A stretch of 64,000 nt of DNA from Geothrix sp. 21YS21S-4 (GTDB lineage Bacteria > Acidobacteriota > Holophagae > Holophagales > Holophagaceae). The stretch is from contig NZ_CP132719.1 of assembly GCF_030845995.1 (NCBI RefSeq), positions 434,001 through 498,000 of the forward strand. The letters are read 5' to 3'. The position numbers and the translations under genes were made by a program. The notes under the pieces were generated by a model. The model ran no database searches and was not told the DNA's origin. It saw only the letters and a list, made by a program, of their open reading frames with translations. Below, piece by piece: positions 52,524 through 61,045 of this stretch. The stretch's first letter is position 1; each line of letters starts with the position of its first letter.

Positions 52524-54386
52524 TTATTCCTCCCGTTTCGGCAGCAGCGGCGCGACGAGTTCGACTTGGCCGAAGGGGGCGCTCAGTTGGAGGCCGCGCA
52601 CGCGGGGGCGGATGGTTTCGATGACCTCCTGGGCGATGGCGAGGCCCTCCTTCACCTGGTCCTCGGCGGTGGACCATTTCGCCATGCGGGCCAGGATCGC
52701 GGGGGGGACGAAGGCGCCGGGCACTTCGTTGGCCATGAACTCGGCGTTGCGCAGGCTCTTGAGGGGCCAGATGCCGGCGATGATGGGCAGACCTCCCTTC
52801 CCGTCGAGGGCCTCGGTGAAATCGAGGAACCGGAACAGGGTGTCGGCCTCGAAGATGGGCTGGGTGATGGCCCATTGCGCGCCGGCTTCCACCTTGTAGC
52901 GGAAGCGGGACTTCTCGCGGTCCAGGTCGGTGGCGGCGGGGTTGGCGCCCACGCCCACGCTGAAGGAGGTGGGCTTGCCGATGCCGGCGCCGCCCAGATC
53001 CAGGCCGGTGTTCAGCCGCTTGAGCATGTTGACGAGCCCGATGGAATCCACGTCGAAGACGGCGGTGGCCTGGGGATAGGGGCCCAGCTTGGGCGGGTCG
53101 CCGGTCACGGCCAAGAGGTTGCGGAGGCCCAGCCCCGCGGCGCCCAGCAGGTCGCTCTGCATCCCCAGCAGGTTCCGGTCGCGGCAGGCGTAGTGGAGGA
53201 TGGTCTCCACGCCCACGCGCTGCTCGATGATCAGGGCCGTGGCGAGGGCGGACATGCGGGCCATGGCGCGGGGCCCGTCGGGGACGTTGATGGCGTCCAC
53301 GCCCAGGGCCCGGCACTGGCGGGTCTTGGCGAGCAGCTTGTCGTACTCCATGCCCCGCGGAGGCACCAGCTCCACGGTGTGGACGAACTCGCCCTGGGCC
53401 AGCTTCAGGCTGAAGTGGCTGCGGTAGGCGAAGGGAACCTCCGGCTGGGGCTGCTCGTGGGGCTTGGGCTCGAAGCCGCTGCTTCCCTGGATGAAGGCCC
53501 GCTCCTGGCGGAAGGCGCCGCGCATGGCGCGGATGTGGGCGGCGGTGGTGCCGCTGCACCCGCCCACGGCCCGCGCTCCGGCGGCCAGGGCGCGGGCGGC
53601 GAACTCGCCCAGGTACTCGGGACTGGCGCCGTAGATCAGCCGCCCGTCCACCTGCCGGGGGAGGCCCGGATTCGGCTGCAGAACGATGGGCTTGGCCGTG
53701 GCGGCCTTGAGGCGGTCCAGCAGGCGGAGGTGGGGCGCCGGGCCGTTCCCCCCGATGAGTCCCACCAGGTGGGCGCCCCAGGCGTCCAGCTGCTTGATGA
53801 ACCAGTCGGGCTCCGCGCCGAAGAGGGCCTGCCCCTCGTCATTGGTGGTCATCAGGGCCGCGATGGGGAGGGGCGCCAGCTCCTGCACGGCGAGCAGAGC
53901 CTGGCGGATCTCGTTCAGGTCCTCGAAGCCTTCGAGGACGATGAGGTCGGCGCCGGCTTCGATCAGGGAGGCGGCCTGCTCCCGGAACAGGGCGCGGGCC
54001 TCGTCGAAGGAGGTGGGCCCCCAGGGTTCGATCCGGATCCCCAGAGGGCCGATGCACCCCGCCACCCAGGCGCGGGCGCCCTGCTGGGCGACGGCCTGCC
54101 GGGCCAGGGCCACGCCCTCCCGGTTGATGGCGTCCATCTGGGCGTCGAGGCCCCGGGCGGCGAGCTTCAGCCGGCCCGCGCCCCAGGTGTTGGTGGTGAG
54201 CACCTGGGCGCCGGCGGCCAGGAACTCGCCGTGAATGGCCAGCAGCAGGTCCGGCGCCTTGAGGTTGCACTCCTCGAAGCTGCGTTGGAGGGTGATGCCC
54301 CGGTCGTGCAGGGCCGTGGCGGTGCTCCCGTCGAAGAGGAAGCATTCGCCCGCGTCGAGGGCCTGCTGGAAGGAGGGGAAGGTCAT
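52524..54386 (-). CDS. Homocysteine S-methyltransferase-like / methylenetetrahydrofolate reductase fusion
   Basis: A 620-residue YitJ-type fusion. The N-terminal Hcy-type barrel (1-300; FDGSTATALHDRG, TTNTWGAGRLK) precedes the MTHFR domain (about 325-610; VELVPPRGMEYDKLL, VTGDPPKLG, AQWAITQPIFEADTLFRFL), which binds FAD and makes 5-methyl-THF. The zinc-ligand cysteines of the Hcy domain are mostly lost: the GLNC position reads GLIGGNGP and GGCC reads GGCSG. In the window's own MetH all are present. The Hcy half is thus probably not a methyltransferase, and the protein may serve chiefly as the MTHFR. It is first in the operon, with a SAM-I riboswitch in its leader. Confidence 0.9.
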   Translation of the reverse strand: MTFPSFQQALDAGECFLFDGSTATALHDRGITLQRSFEECNLKAPDLLLAIHGEFLAAGAQVLTTNTWGAGRLKLAARGLDAQMDAINREGVALARQAVAQQGARAWVAGCIGPLGIRIEPWGPTSFDEARALFREQAASLIEAGADLIVLEGFEDLNEIRQALLAVQELAPLPIAALMTTNDEGQALFGAEPDWFIKQLDAWGAHLVGLIGGNGPAPHLRLLDRLKAATAKPIVLQPNPGLPRQVDGRLIYGASPEYLGEFAARALAAGARAVGGCSGTTAAHIRAMRGAFRQERAFIQGSSGFEPKPHEQPQPEVPFAYRSHFSLKLAQGEFVHTVELVPPRGMEYDKLLAKTRQCRALGVDAINVPDGPRAMARMSALATALIIEQRVGVETILHYACRDRNLLGMQSDLLGAAGLGLRNLLAVTGDPPKLGPYPQATAVFDVDSIGLVNMLKRLNTGLDLGGAGIGKPTSFSVGVGANPAATDLDREKSRFRYKVEAGAQWAITQPIFEADTLFRFLDFTEALDGKGGLPIIAGIWPLKSLRNAEFMANEVPGAFVPPAILARMAKWSTAEDQVKEGLAIAQEVIETIRPRVRGLQLSAPFGQVELVAPLLPKREE

Positions 54387-54465
54387 GGATGCGCCTGCGC
54401 CGGGGTGGCGCTCAGGGCAGTCTTCATCGGCATCCAGAGGGTCTCGGGCCAGTCTGATCGGATTG

Positions 54466-54566
54466 GTATCTTCCCCCCGGCGAGACCGGGGGCAGGAGTT
54501 GGCACCTTGCGTTCGCAGGTTGCCAAGGTTTCACAGGGCCTTTCCCTCCACCTTTCTGGATAGCGC
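54466..54566 (-). promoter_or_regulatory. SAM-I (S-box) riboswitch of the MTHFR-ferredoxin-metH operon
   Basis: The minus strand has AGAAAGGTGGAGGGA, GGCCC, GTGAAACC, GGCAACC, the P3 hairpin, GGTGCCAACTCCTGC, a P4 hairpin CCCCCGG/CCGGGGG, and P1 TATC/GATA. It ends 80 bases before the start of the MTHFR fusion; a GCGCC/GGCGC hairpin (54397-54411) lies just before the start codon and could be a translational expression platform. Confidence 0.95.
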
Positions 54567-54627
54567 TATCGGACTGCCAAAGAGCGAGGAAACAGGTTGC
54601 CCGCAGCGGGTCCCCTCCGTCAATCGC

Positions 54628-55590
54628 TCACCAGGCCAGGAGGCGGTCCAGGCCCGCGCGGATCTGCGCCGGACCCGGGAGGTAGGCGGCTTCCAGGGGA
54701 GAGCTTGCGGGGACGGGGGTGTCCGCGGCGCCGAGGCGCATCACCGGCGCGTCCAGCCAGCCGAAGCAGGTCTCGCCGATGCGCGCGGCCAGTTCGGCGC
54801 CGGGGCCGTAGTTGAGGCTGGCCTCGGTGAGCACCAGGACGCGGTGGGTGCGCTTCGCCAGCGTCGCAACGGCCTCCTCGTCGAGGGGCCACAGGGTGCG
54901 GAGATCCAGGACGGCCACGTCCAGATCGGCGAGGGCCTCCAGCGCCGCGTGCTGGGCGGCGCCGTAGGTCACGACGCAGGCGCGCGCCCCGTCCCTCCGC
55001 AGGGCGGCTTCGCCCAGGCGGGCCGCCGGCGGTTCCTCCCACTGGTCCTTGAGGCGGCGGTAGAGGTGCTTGTGCTCCAGGAACAGCACGGGATCCGGAT
55101 CCTCGATGGCGGCGCGTAGGAGGGCGTAGGCGTCGCGCACGGTACCCGGTGCCACCACCTTGAGCCCCGGGCTGCCCAGGAAGTGGCCCTCCGGATTCTG
55201 GCTGTGGAAGGGGCCGCCGCCGTTCCCGGCGCCGCTCGGGCCGCGGAACACGGTGGGGACGGTGGCGCCCCAGCGCCAGTGGGCCTTGGCCGCGAAGTTC
55301 ACGATGAGGTCCGACGCCAGGAGGGCGAAGTCCATGAACTGGAACTCCGCCACGGGCCGCTGCCCCATCAGCGCGGCGCCGATGGCCGCGCCCGCGATGG
55401 CCTGCTCGGAGATGGGCGTGTCGATCACGCGCGCTGCGCCGAAGCGTTCCAGCAGGCCCTCGGTGGCGCGGAAGGCCCCGCCGTAGACGCCGATGTCCTC
55501 GCCCAGGCAGCAGACCCGGGGATCGGCCTCCATCGCGTCGTGGAGCGCCTGGCGGATCGCCTCGACGTAGGTGCCGGAGAAGGCGGTCAC
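54628..55590 (-). CDS. 2-oxoacid dehydrogenase E1 component, beta subunit
   Basis: A 320-residue transketolase-like E1-beta: GEDIGVYGGAFRATEGL near the start, TPISEQAIAGAAIGAALMG, the AAKAHWRWG region, and the C-terminal swivel domain with LDLRTLWPLDEEAV and LTEASLNYGPG. E1-beta pairs with an E1-alpha (ThDP-binding) subunit to decarboxylate pyruvate or branched 2-oxoacids. No alpha subunit, E2 or E3 is adjacent; the gene follows a CBS-like PLP enzyme, overlapping its stop by four bases (GTGA). The start is GTG 55590 with CTGGAG upstream. Its partner must be encoded elsewhere, or it has another role. Confidence 0.9.
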   Translation of the reverse strand: MTAFSGTYVEAIRQALHDAMEADPRVCCLGEDIGVYGGAFRATEGLLERFGAARVIDTPISEQAIAGAAIGAALMGQRPVAEFQFMDFALLASDLIVNFAAKAHWRWGATVPTVFRGPSGAGNGGGPFHSQNPEGHFLGSPGLKVVAPGTVRDAYALLRAAIEDPDPVLFLEHKHLYRRLKDQWEEPPAARLGEAALRRDGARACVVTYGAAQHAALEALADLDVAVLDLRTLWPLDEEAVATLAKRTHRVLVLTEASLNYGPGAELAARIGETCFGWLDAPVMRLGAADTPVPASSPLEAAYLPGPAQIRAGLDRLLAW

Positions 55591-56588
55591 GCTTCGGACT
55601 CCAGCAGGCCCCGCTCGGCCAGCCACGCGTCGTTGAAAATGCTGCTGAGGTAGCGGCCGGCGCCGTCGGGGAAAACAGTGACGATGCGCGCCGGGCGGTC
55701 CATGGGCGGCAGGCTCGCCGCCACTTGGCGCACCGCCCACAGGGCCGCGCCGCTGGAGCCTCCGCCCAGGACGCCCTCCTCGCGCACCAGCCGCCGCGCG
55801 TGGTGGAAGGCCTGGGCGTCCGTCACCTGGAGCATCTCGTCGATGAGGTCGAACTCCATGGTGGGGATCAGGAACTCGTCGCCGAGGCCCTCCAGCCGGT
55901 AGGGGCTGGCCTTCAGAGCCTTCTCGCCGCGGAAATGGGGCGAGAAGACGGAACCCACGGGATCCACGGCCACCACCTTGATCTTCGGATCCTTCTCCTT
56001 GAGGTAGCGGCCCACGCCGCCCACGGTGCCGCCCGTTCCGGCGCCCGCCACGAACACGTCGATGCGGCCCTCCATCTGCTCCCAGACTTCCGGTCCCGTC
56101 CCGGCGTAGTGGGCGGCGTTGTTCTCGCGGTTGCCGTGCTGGTCGGGGAAGAAGCAGTGGGGCAGCTCCCGGGCGAGGCGCGGCGTGATGTTGTTGTAGC
56201 TGTCCGGATGCTCCGGCGGCAGGCGGGTGTCCACCTTGTGGACCTCGGCGCCCAGCGCCAGGAGCTGGTTCAGCTTCTCCTGAGAGATGGTGTCCCGCAC
56301 CACGACCTTCAGGCGGTAGCCCTTCTGGATCGCCATCAGCGCCAGGCCCATGGCGGTGTTGCCCGAGGAGTTCTCGATGATGGTGTCGCCGGGCTTCAGG
56401 CGGCCGTCCCGCTCCGCGGCTTCGATCATGTGCTTCGAGATGCGGTCCTTGCTGCTGCCCATGGGATTGAGGAACTCGAGCTTGGCGAAGGCTTCCACCG
56501 GCAGGTCGGCGACGACGCGGCGCAGGCGGACCAGCGGCGTATTGCCGATGGCCTCCAGGATGCTGCCGCTGGGCTTCCGGTAGGGCAT
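55587..56588 (-). CDS. PLP-dependent cystathionine beta-synthase/cysteine synthase family enzyme
   Basis: A 333-residue fold-type II PLP enzyme. The PLP lysine is in NPMGSSKDRISKHMIE, followed by the substrate loop ENSSGNTAMGLAL, QHGNRENNAAHYAGTG and the phosphate loop GAGTGGTVGG. The RYLKEKDPKIKVVAVDPVGS segment is closer to cystathionine beta-synthase than to CysK. The C-terminal Bateman domains of eukaryotic CBS are absent. It probably condenses serine (or acetylserine) with homocysteine or sulfide, which would join the neighbouring methionine genes to cysteine synthesis. GGAGGATCCC before the ATG is a good ribosome site. It is divergent from recN. Confidence 0.9.
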   Translation of the reverse strand: MPYRKPSGSILEAIGNTPLVRLRRVVADLPVEAFAKLEFLNPMGSSKDRISKHMIEAAERDGRLKPGDTIIENSSGNTAMGLALMAIQKGYRLKVVVRDTISQEKLNQLLALGAEVHKVDTRLPPEHPDSYNNITPRLARELPHCFFPDQHGNRENNAAHYAGTGPEVWEQMEGRIDVFVAGAGTGGTVGGVGRYLKEKDPKIKVVAVDPVGSVFSPHFRGEKALKASPYRLEGLGDEFLIPTMEFDLIDEMLQVTDAQAFHHARRLVREEGVLGGGSSGAALWAVRQVAASLPPMDRPARIVTVFPDGAGRYLSSIFNDAWLAERGLLESEA

Positions 56589-56651
56589 GGGATCCTCCAG
56601 GATCCAGTATGACGGGCGGGAAGGCCGCCTCCCTCCCGCTAGACTGATTCC

Positions 56652-58334
56652 ATGCTCTCCTCCCTCCGCATCCAGAACCTGGCCTTGGTGGAGGATCTGT
56701 CGCTGGAATGGGGGCCGGGATTTACGGTGCTCACCGGCGAGACCGGGGCGGGCAAGTCGCTGCTGGTGGACGCGCTGTCGCTGCTGGTGGGCGCCCGCGG
56801 GGACGCGGAGCTGGTCCGCCACGGCGCGGACCGGGCCACGGTGGAGGCGGTGGTTGAAGGGCGCTTCGAGGCCTGGCAGGCCTTTCTCGCGGAGCGGGGC
56901 CTGCCCGACGAGCAGCCGGTGATCCTGCGCCGCGAGGTGGGATCCGGCCGGAGCCGGGCCTGGATCAACGGCGCGAGCTGCGCCCTGGCGGATCTGAAAG
57001 AAGCGGGCCGCCTGTGGATGCGGCTCACCAGCCAGCACGACCACCAGTCGCTGCTGGGCGAGGAGCGGCACCTGGCGCTGATCGACGAGGTGCTGGGGAT
57101 CGAGCCCGGGCTGGAAGCCGAGGCCGCCGCGGTGCGCGAGGCGGAGAGCGCCCTCCGCGCCCGGCGGCGGAGCGAAGCCGACCGCGAGGCGCGGCTGGAG
57201 CGGCTGGCGGAATTCCTCGCGGACCTTGAGAAGCTGGAGCCCAAGCCCGGCGAATGGGCGCAGCTCAAGGCTGATCGCGAACCCCTGCGCCACGCCGTCC
57301 ACCTGGAGCAGGCCTTCCGGGAGGCGGCGGAGGCGCTGGGCGCGGGGCTCCCCAAGGTGGAGCTGGCCCACAAGTCGCTGGTCCGGGCCGTCGCCCATTG
57401 GCCGGACGCGGTGGCAGAGCAGGATCGCCTCCGCTCCGCCGCCTTGGAGCTGGAGGATCTCCTGGCGCTGACCCAGGACCAGGCCCTTCGATGGGCCCAG
57501 GCGGGCGCGGACCGCATCGAGGCGATGGAGGCGCGGCTCGCCCTCTACGAGCGCCTCGCGCGTCGCCACCGCTGCGAACCGGAGGAGCTGGCGCCCCTGG
57601 TGCAGACGCTGCGCGAGGAGCAGCGGTCCCTCCTGGCGGGCGACGCGCCGCTGAAGACGCTGGAGGCGGCCCTGGACCGGGTGGCGGAGAGCTATCGGAA
57701 GGCGGCGGAGGCGCTGCACGCCCGGCGGGCGGCCGCCCTGCCGAAGCTGGAGGGAGAGGTTCAGAAGCGGCTGGGGCGCTTGGGCATGAAGGGCGCGCGG
57801 ATCCAGCTCCGGCTTTCCCTCGCGGAGGAGGCCGGCAGTCCGGTCCATCAGGCGGGGCGGCCCGTGCGAGTTTCCGCGGCGGGCTTCTCGACCCTGGCCA
57901 TCTGGATCGAGCCCAACCCCGGCGAGGGCTTCCGCCCCCTGGCCCGCATCGCCTCCGGCGGCGAATTGAGCCGGCTAATGCTGGCGCTGGTGGGCGCGGG
58001 ATTGGCCCTCGGCGTGGGCGTCAAGGGCGGCCTGACGCTCGTCCTGGACGAAGTGGACGCGGGGCTGGGCGGAGAGACGGCCCTCGCCGTCGGCCGCGCC
58101 GTGGCAGAGTTGGGTCGAGCCCATCAGGTGCTGGCGGTCACCCACCTCGCCCAGGTGGCGGCCCGGGCGGACCGGCATGGCCGCCTGCGCAAGGAGACCG
58201 AAGGCGGCCGCACCCGCAGCGCCCTGGGTTGGGTGGCCGGAGAGGCGCGCCACCGGGAACTGGCCCGGCTCCTGTCCGGCCATCCCGACCGCGTCGAGGC
58301 CCTGGAGCACGCCAAGGTGCTGCTGGAAGGGTGA
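56652..58334 (+). CDS. recN: DNA repair protein RecN
   Basis: A 560-residue SMC-like ATPase. The N-terminal head has Walker A GETGAGKS at residues 29-36, then a coiled-coil arm (about 150-380, Glu/Ala/Arg-rich). The C-terminal head contains signature IASGGELSRLMLAL and Walker B LTLVLDEVDAGLGG, plus the HQVLAVTHLAQVAARAD switch. RecN binds DNA ends and promotes double-strand break repair with RecA. It is a single gene divergent from the CBS-like enzyme (63-base gap) and is followed by a palindromic repeat and a terminator. Confidence 0.97.
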   Translation: MLSSLRIQNLALVEDLSLEWGPGFTVLTGETGAGKSLLVDALSLLVGARGDAELVRHGADRATVEAVVEGRFEAWQAFLAERGLPDEQPVILRREVGSGRSRAWINGASCALADLKEAGRLWMRLTSQHDHQSLLGEERHLALIDEVLGIEPGLEAEAAAVREAESALRARRRSEADREARLERLAEFLADLEKLEPKPGEWAQLKADREPLRHAVHLEQAFREAAEALGAGLPKVELAHKSLVRAVAHWPDAVAEQDRLRSAALELEDLLALTQDQALRWAQAGADRIEAMEARLALYERLARRHRCEPEELAPLVQTLREEQRSLLAGDAPLKTLEAALDRVAESYRKAAEALHARRAAALPKLEGEVQKRLGRLGMKGARIQLRLSLAEEAGSPVHQAGRPVRVSAAGFSTLAIWIEPNPGEGFRPLARIASGGELSRLMLALVGAGLALGVGVKGGLTLVLDEVDAGLGGETALAVGRAVAELGRAHQVLAVTHLAQVAARADRHGRLRKETEGGRTRSALGWVAGEARHRELARLLSGHPDRVEALEHAKVLLEG

Positions 58335-58363
58335 TGCCGCTCTGCCTTCAACGAGGGTAAGGC

Positions 58364-58431
58364 TCACCACCCAGGCACGAAGACACCAAGAAAAGGTCTG
58401 CCCTCGTTGATGGGTTCCTGGCGATGATCTT
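58364..58431. repeat. Dispersed palindromic repeat, CACCAAG family, degenerate copy 4
   Basis: The left arm CACCACCCAGGCACGAAGACACCAAG is recognisable; the right arm has decayed. An additional outer inverted repeat TCAACGAGGG/CCCTCGTTGA crosses it (about 58348-58410). It lies directly after recN. Confidence 0.65.
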
Positions 58432-58444
58432 TTTGAAGCAAAGA

Positions 58445-58472
58445 AAGAGGGCCGCGGATGCGGCCCTCTTTC
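58445..58472 (-). terminator. Bidirectional intrinsic terminator
   Basis: A 12-bp perfect stem AAAGAGGGCCGC/GCGGCCCTCTTT with a 4-base loop. On the minus strand CTTTCTTTGC follows, terminating the M4 peptidase gene 15 bases after its stop; it may also end recN transcripts. Confidence 0.85.
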
Positions 58473-58487
58473 GGGGAGCGGGAAACC

Positions 58488-60818
58488 TCAGCGGGTGAGC
58501 GCCAGGTTGTAGGGGGTCGTGGTGCTGGAGCCGCTGTAGGCGATCACCTTGATGTAGAACACCGTCGCCGTGGACGAGGTATTGGTGTAGGTGACGGTCT
58601 CGGTGGCGGTGGAGCCCAGGCTGCTCTTCAGCGTGGTGCCGCTGCTGTTGAGGAAGTAGAGGTCGTAGTCCACGCCGCTGGGGCCCGTCATGTTCACGGT
58701 GATGGACTTGCTGGGCTGGACGTTGACCTTGAAGTAGTCGATGTCCGAGGTGGTGCTCATGTAGCCCACGATCTTGGTGATGGTGTCGGCCACGACGTTG
58801 GCGGAGCTGAGGCTGTTGTTGCTCTCCACCTCGTTGTAGGTGGTGCTGCCGGTGCTGTTGCTGACCGTGAAGGTGACGGTGGTGCTGGTGCCCACGTTGT
58901 TCGCGGCGTCATAGGCCTTGGCCACCAGGCTGTGGCTGCCGTTGGTCAGGGTGGTGCTGTCGAGGGTGATGCTGTAGGGGCTGGTGGTGTCCGTCCCCTT
59001 GAGCACGCCGTCCACGTAGAACTCGACCTTGCTCACGCCGACATTGTCCGTGGCGGTGGCGGAGAAGGTGATGGTTCCGCTGGTTCCGGATTCGGAGGCG
59101 GAGACGGTGGGGGCGGTGGTGTCGGAGCTGCCGCCGGACCAGGCATTGCCCACGTTGATGCCGTGGAAGGCGTTCCACACGGCCTGCTCTTCGGCGCTGC
59201 CGGCTCCGTAGAGATCCTTCACGGCGCTGATGGCGGCGGTGCGGGCGCCGGCATAGTTGGTGCTGGAGGTCATGTAGGTGCTGAGGGCGCGGAACCAGAT
59301 GGCGGCGGCCTTGTCGTTGCCCACGCCCGTCATCCCGCTGGGGAGGTAGGTGGTGCTGGTGTTGCCGCTGGTGGTGGCGCCCTGGCTCAGGAAGTAGAAG
59401 CAGCGGTTCATGGGGCCGCTGGAGTAGTGGACGTCCAGGTTCTTGGTGGTGGAGGACCAGGCGTCGGGGCTCGCGCCGTCCAGGCTGGGCTTGTACATGT
59501 AGCGGAGGGGCGTGGAGGCCAGCTGCTCGCCGATGGTCCAGTTGCCGCCGGTGTTTCCGATGGTGGCGCCCGATCCGCCGCGGGAATAGAACTCGATCAT
59601 CGTGCCGAAGATGTCGGAGTTGGCCTCGTTCAGGCCGCCCGACTCGCCGGAGTAGGTGAGGTTCGCGGTGCGGGCGCAGACGCCGTGGCTCATCTCGTGG
59701 CCGGCCACGTCGAGGGCGGTGAGGGTGGTGAAGCTGGAGCCGTCGCCGTAGGTCATGCAGAAGCAGGTGTCGGACCAGAAGGCGTTGTCGTAGCTGTTGC
59801 CGATGTGGACGCGGCTGTAGGTGGCCGTGCCGGCGCCATCGATGCCGTTGCGCCCGAAGACGTTCTTGTAGAAGTCCCAGGACTCCATCATGCCGAACAT
59901 GGCGTCCACGGCGGCGGTCTGGCCGTTGGCCGCGGTGGTGGAGGAGCCTTCCACGTAGTTGGCGCTGTCGCCCCAGGTGTTGTCGGCGTCGGTATAGATG
60001 GTGCCCTTCGTGGTGGAGGTGTCGGCCGCGTGGTTCGCGTTGGTGACCACGTTGTTCCCGAAGCTCCCGCCGCTGCCGCGCGTCATGTCGCGCATTTCGT
60101 AGGTGCTGCCGGTGTAGTTCGTGGGCAGCGAGACCGTGCCGTTGTACTGGCTCTTGCCGGTGCCGACGGCGGCGGTGGTGTGGAGGGCGTTCCACTTCTT
60201 GAGGATGGCGCCCGTGTGGGCATTCACCAGGTAGTCGGTGTGCTTGATGCCGTCCTGGTCGTTCTCGAGTTCGGTGTGGACGTGGTAGGCGAGGGTGAAG
60301 CGGAGGACTTCCCGGGTCAGGTCCTCGGCGTTGGCGTCGTCGATGCGGCGGCGGCCGGGCCGGACGACCTCGACGGTCTCGGGATACACGACCAGTTCCG
60401 AGGTGGGCGCGTAGGCGTAGGCGCCCTTGGGGGCCAGGTCGGCCTGCACGGCGGCCAGGGCCTCGCCGGCCTCGATGGAGGGGTTCACGTTCAACTGGAT
60501 GGCGCGGTGGAGGGCGTTGGTGAGGGGCAGTTCGGAACCGTCCTTGGCGATGTGCGTGATCGCGTCGCCGCCCCACACGCGCACGCCCTTGTAGAGCTGG
60601 GCGAAGTGGCCGTGGGTCTGGCCCAGCTTGTCCGAGTGCGCGTCCCGGAGGTGGAAGCCGTTGTCGGCGTCCAGGCCGAGCTGGCTGCGGTTCGCCAGCA
60701 GGCGGCTGGCGGCGGCGTCCACGCGCAGGGTCTCCTGCGGGGTGCGGGCGATCAGGGCACCGGCGGCGAGGGCCGCGGTGAGGAAGGACAGAGCCATACG
60801 GCCCTTGGTAGTCGCCAT
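58488..60818 (-). CDS. Secreted M4 (thermolysin/vibriolysin-type) metallopeptidase with Ig-like and PPC domains
   Basis: A 776-residue exported protease. A signal peptide (ALSFLTAALAAGALIA) is followed by the FTP/PepSY propeptide (about 30-215). The M4 catalytic domain has zinc motif AGHEMSHG (H374, E375, H378) with the third ligand E398 in GGLNEANSD, and the C-terminal catalytic His region. An Ig-like (Big-type) domain about 555-645 (TATDNVGVSKVEFYVDG) and a PPC domain about 655-776 (DIDYFKVNVQ) complete it. It is secreted, self-processed, and attacks proteins outside the cell; the C-terminal domains likely bind substrate or surface. Upstream DNA carries a TTAAC direct repeat shared with the M16 peptidase gene. 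Confidence 0.95.
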   Translation of the reverse strand: MATTKGRMALSFLTAALAAGALIARTPQETLRVDAAASRLLANRSQLGLDADNGFHLRDAHSDKLGQTHGHFAQLYKGVRVWGGDAITHIAKDGSELPLTNALHRAIQLNVNPSIEAGEALAAVQADLAPKGAYAYAPTSELVVYPETVEVVRPGRRRIDDANAEDLTREVLRFTLAYHVHTELENDQDGIKHTDYLVNAHTGAILKKWNALHTTAAVGTGKSQYNGTVSLPTNYTGSTYEMRDMTRGSGGSFGNNVVTNANHAADTSTTKGTIYTDADNTWGDSANYVEGSSTTAANGQTAAVDAMFGMMESWDFYKNVFGRNGIDGAGTATYSRVHIGNSYDNAFWSDTCFCMTYGDGSSFTTLTALDVAGHEMSHGVCARTANLTYSGESGGLNEANSDIFGTMIEFYSRGGSGATIGNTGGNWTIGEQLASTPLRYMYKPSLDGASPDAWSSTTKNLDVHYSSGPMNRCFYFLSQGATTSGNTSTTYLPSGMTGVGNDKAAAIWFRALSTYMTSSTNYAGARTAAISAVKDLYGAGSAEEQAVWNAFHGINVGNAWSGGSSDTTAPTVSASESGTSGTITFSATATDNVGVSKVEFYVDGVLKGTDTTSPYSITLDSTTLTNGSHSLVAKAYDAANNVGTSTTVTFTVSNSTGSTTYNEVESNNSLSSANVVADTITKIVGYMSTTSDIDYFKVNVQPSKSITVNMTGPSGVDYDLYFLNSSGTTLKSSLGSTATETVTYTNTSSTATVFYIKVIAYSGSSTTTPYNLALTR

Positions 60819-60928
60819 GGGGCAACTCCTTCAAGGTGGGAGGATGGAGGTTGGCGCCGCCCCGGCACGTCCGGCCAGAACAGCGTCCGGGCTTCATGGA
60901 GGAAGACCCGGCGTCAGGGGGATAGAAA

Positions 60929-60958
60929 GAACGGGAACGAAGTCCCAGGGTCCCGTTC
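60929..60958 (-). terminator. Possible terminator of der
   Basis: An 8-bp stem GAACGGGA/TCCCGTTC with a 14-base loop is followed on the minus strand by TTTCT, 88 bases after the der stop. Confidence 0.45.
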
Positions 60959-60975
60959 GTTTCCCCCGCCCTCAA

Positions 60976-60990
60976 GTTAAGGATTGTTAA
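60976..60990 (-). promoter_or_regulatory. Putative OmpR/PhoB-type direct repeat, site B (upstream of M4 peptidase)
   Basis: On the minus strand TTAAC-AATCC-TTAAC, 158 bases upstream of the M4 start. Compared with site A (39118-39132) only one base in the 15-mer differs. Such AT-rich words are rare in this GC-rich window. Confidence 0.45.
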
Positions 60991-61045
60991 TTTTCCTGGA
61001 AACGAGTTCTGTTTAAGAGGACTTCTTCATCCTCATAGAGCCCGA

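Noticed and set aside
54628-55590. Transketolase or 1-deoxyxylulose-5-phosphate synthase fragment
   Set aside because: Length, the GEDIGVYGG start and the C-terminal LRTLWPLD segment fit a complete E1-beta, not a fragment of the larger enzymes.
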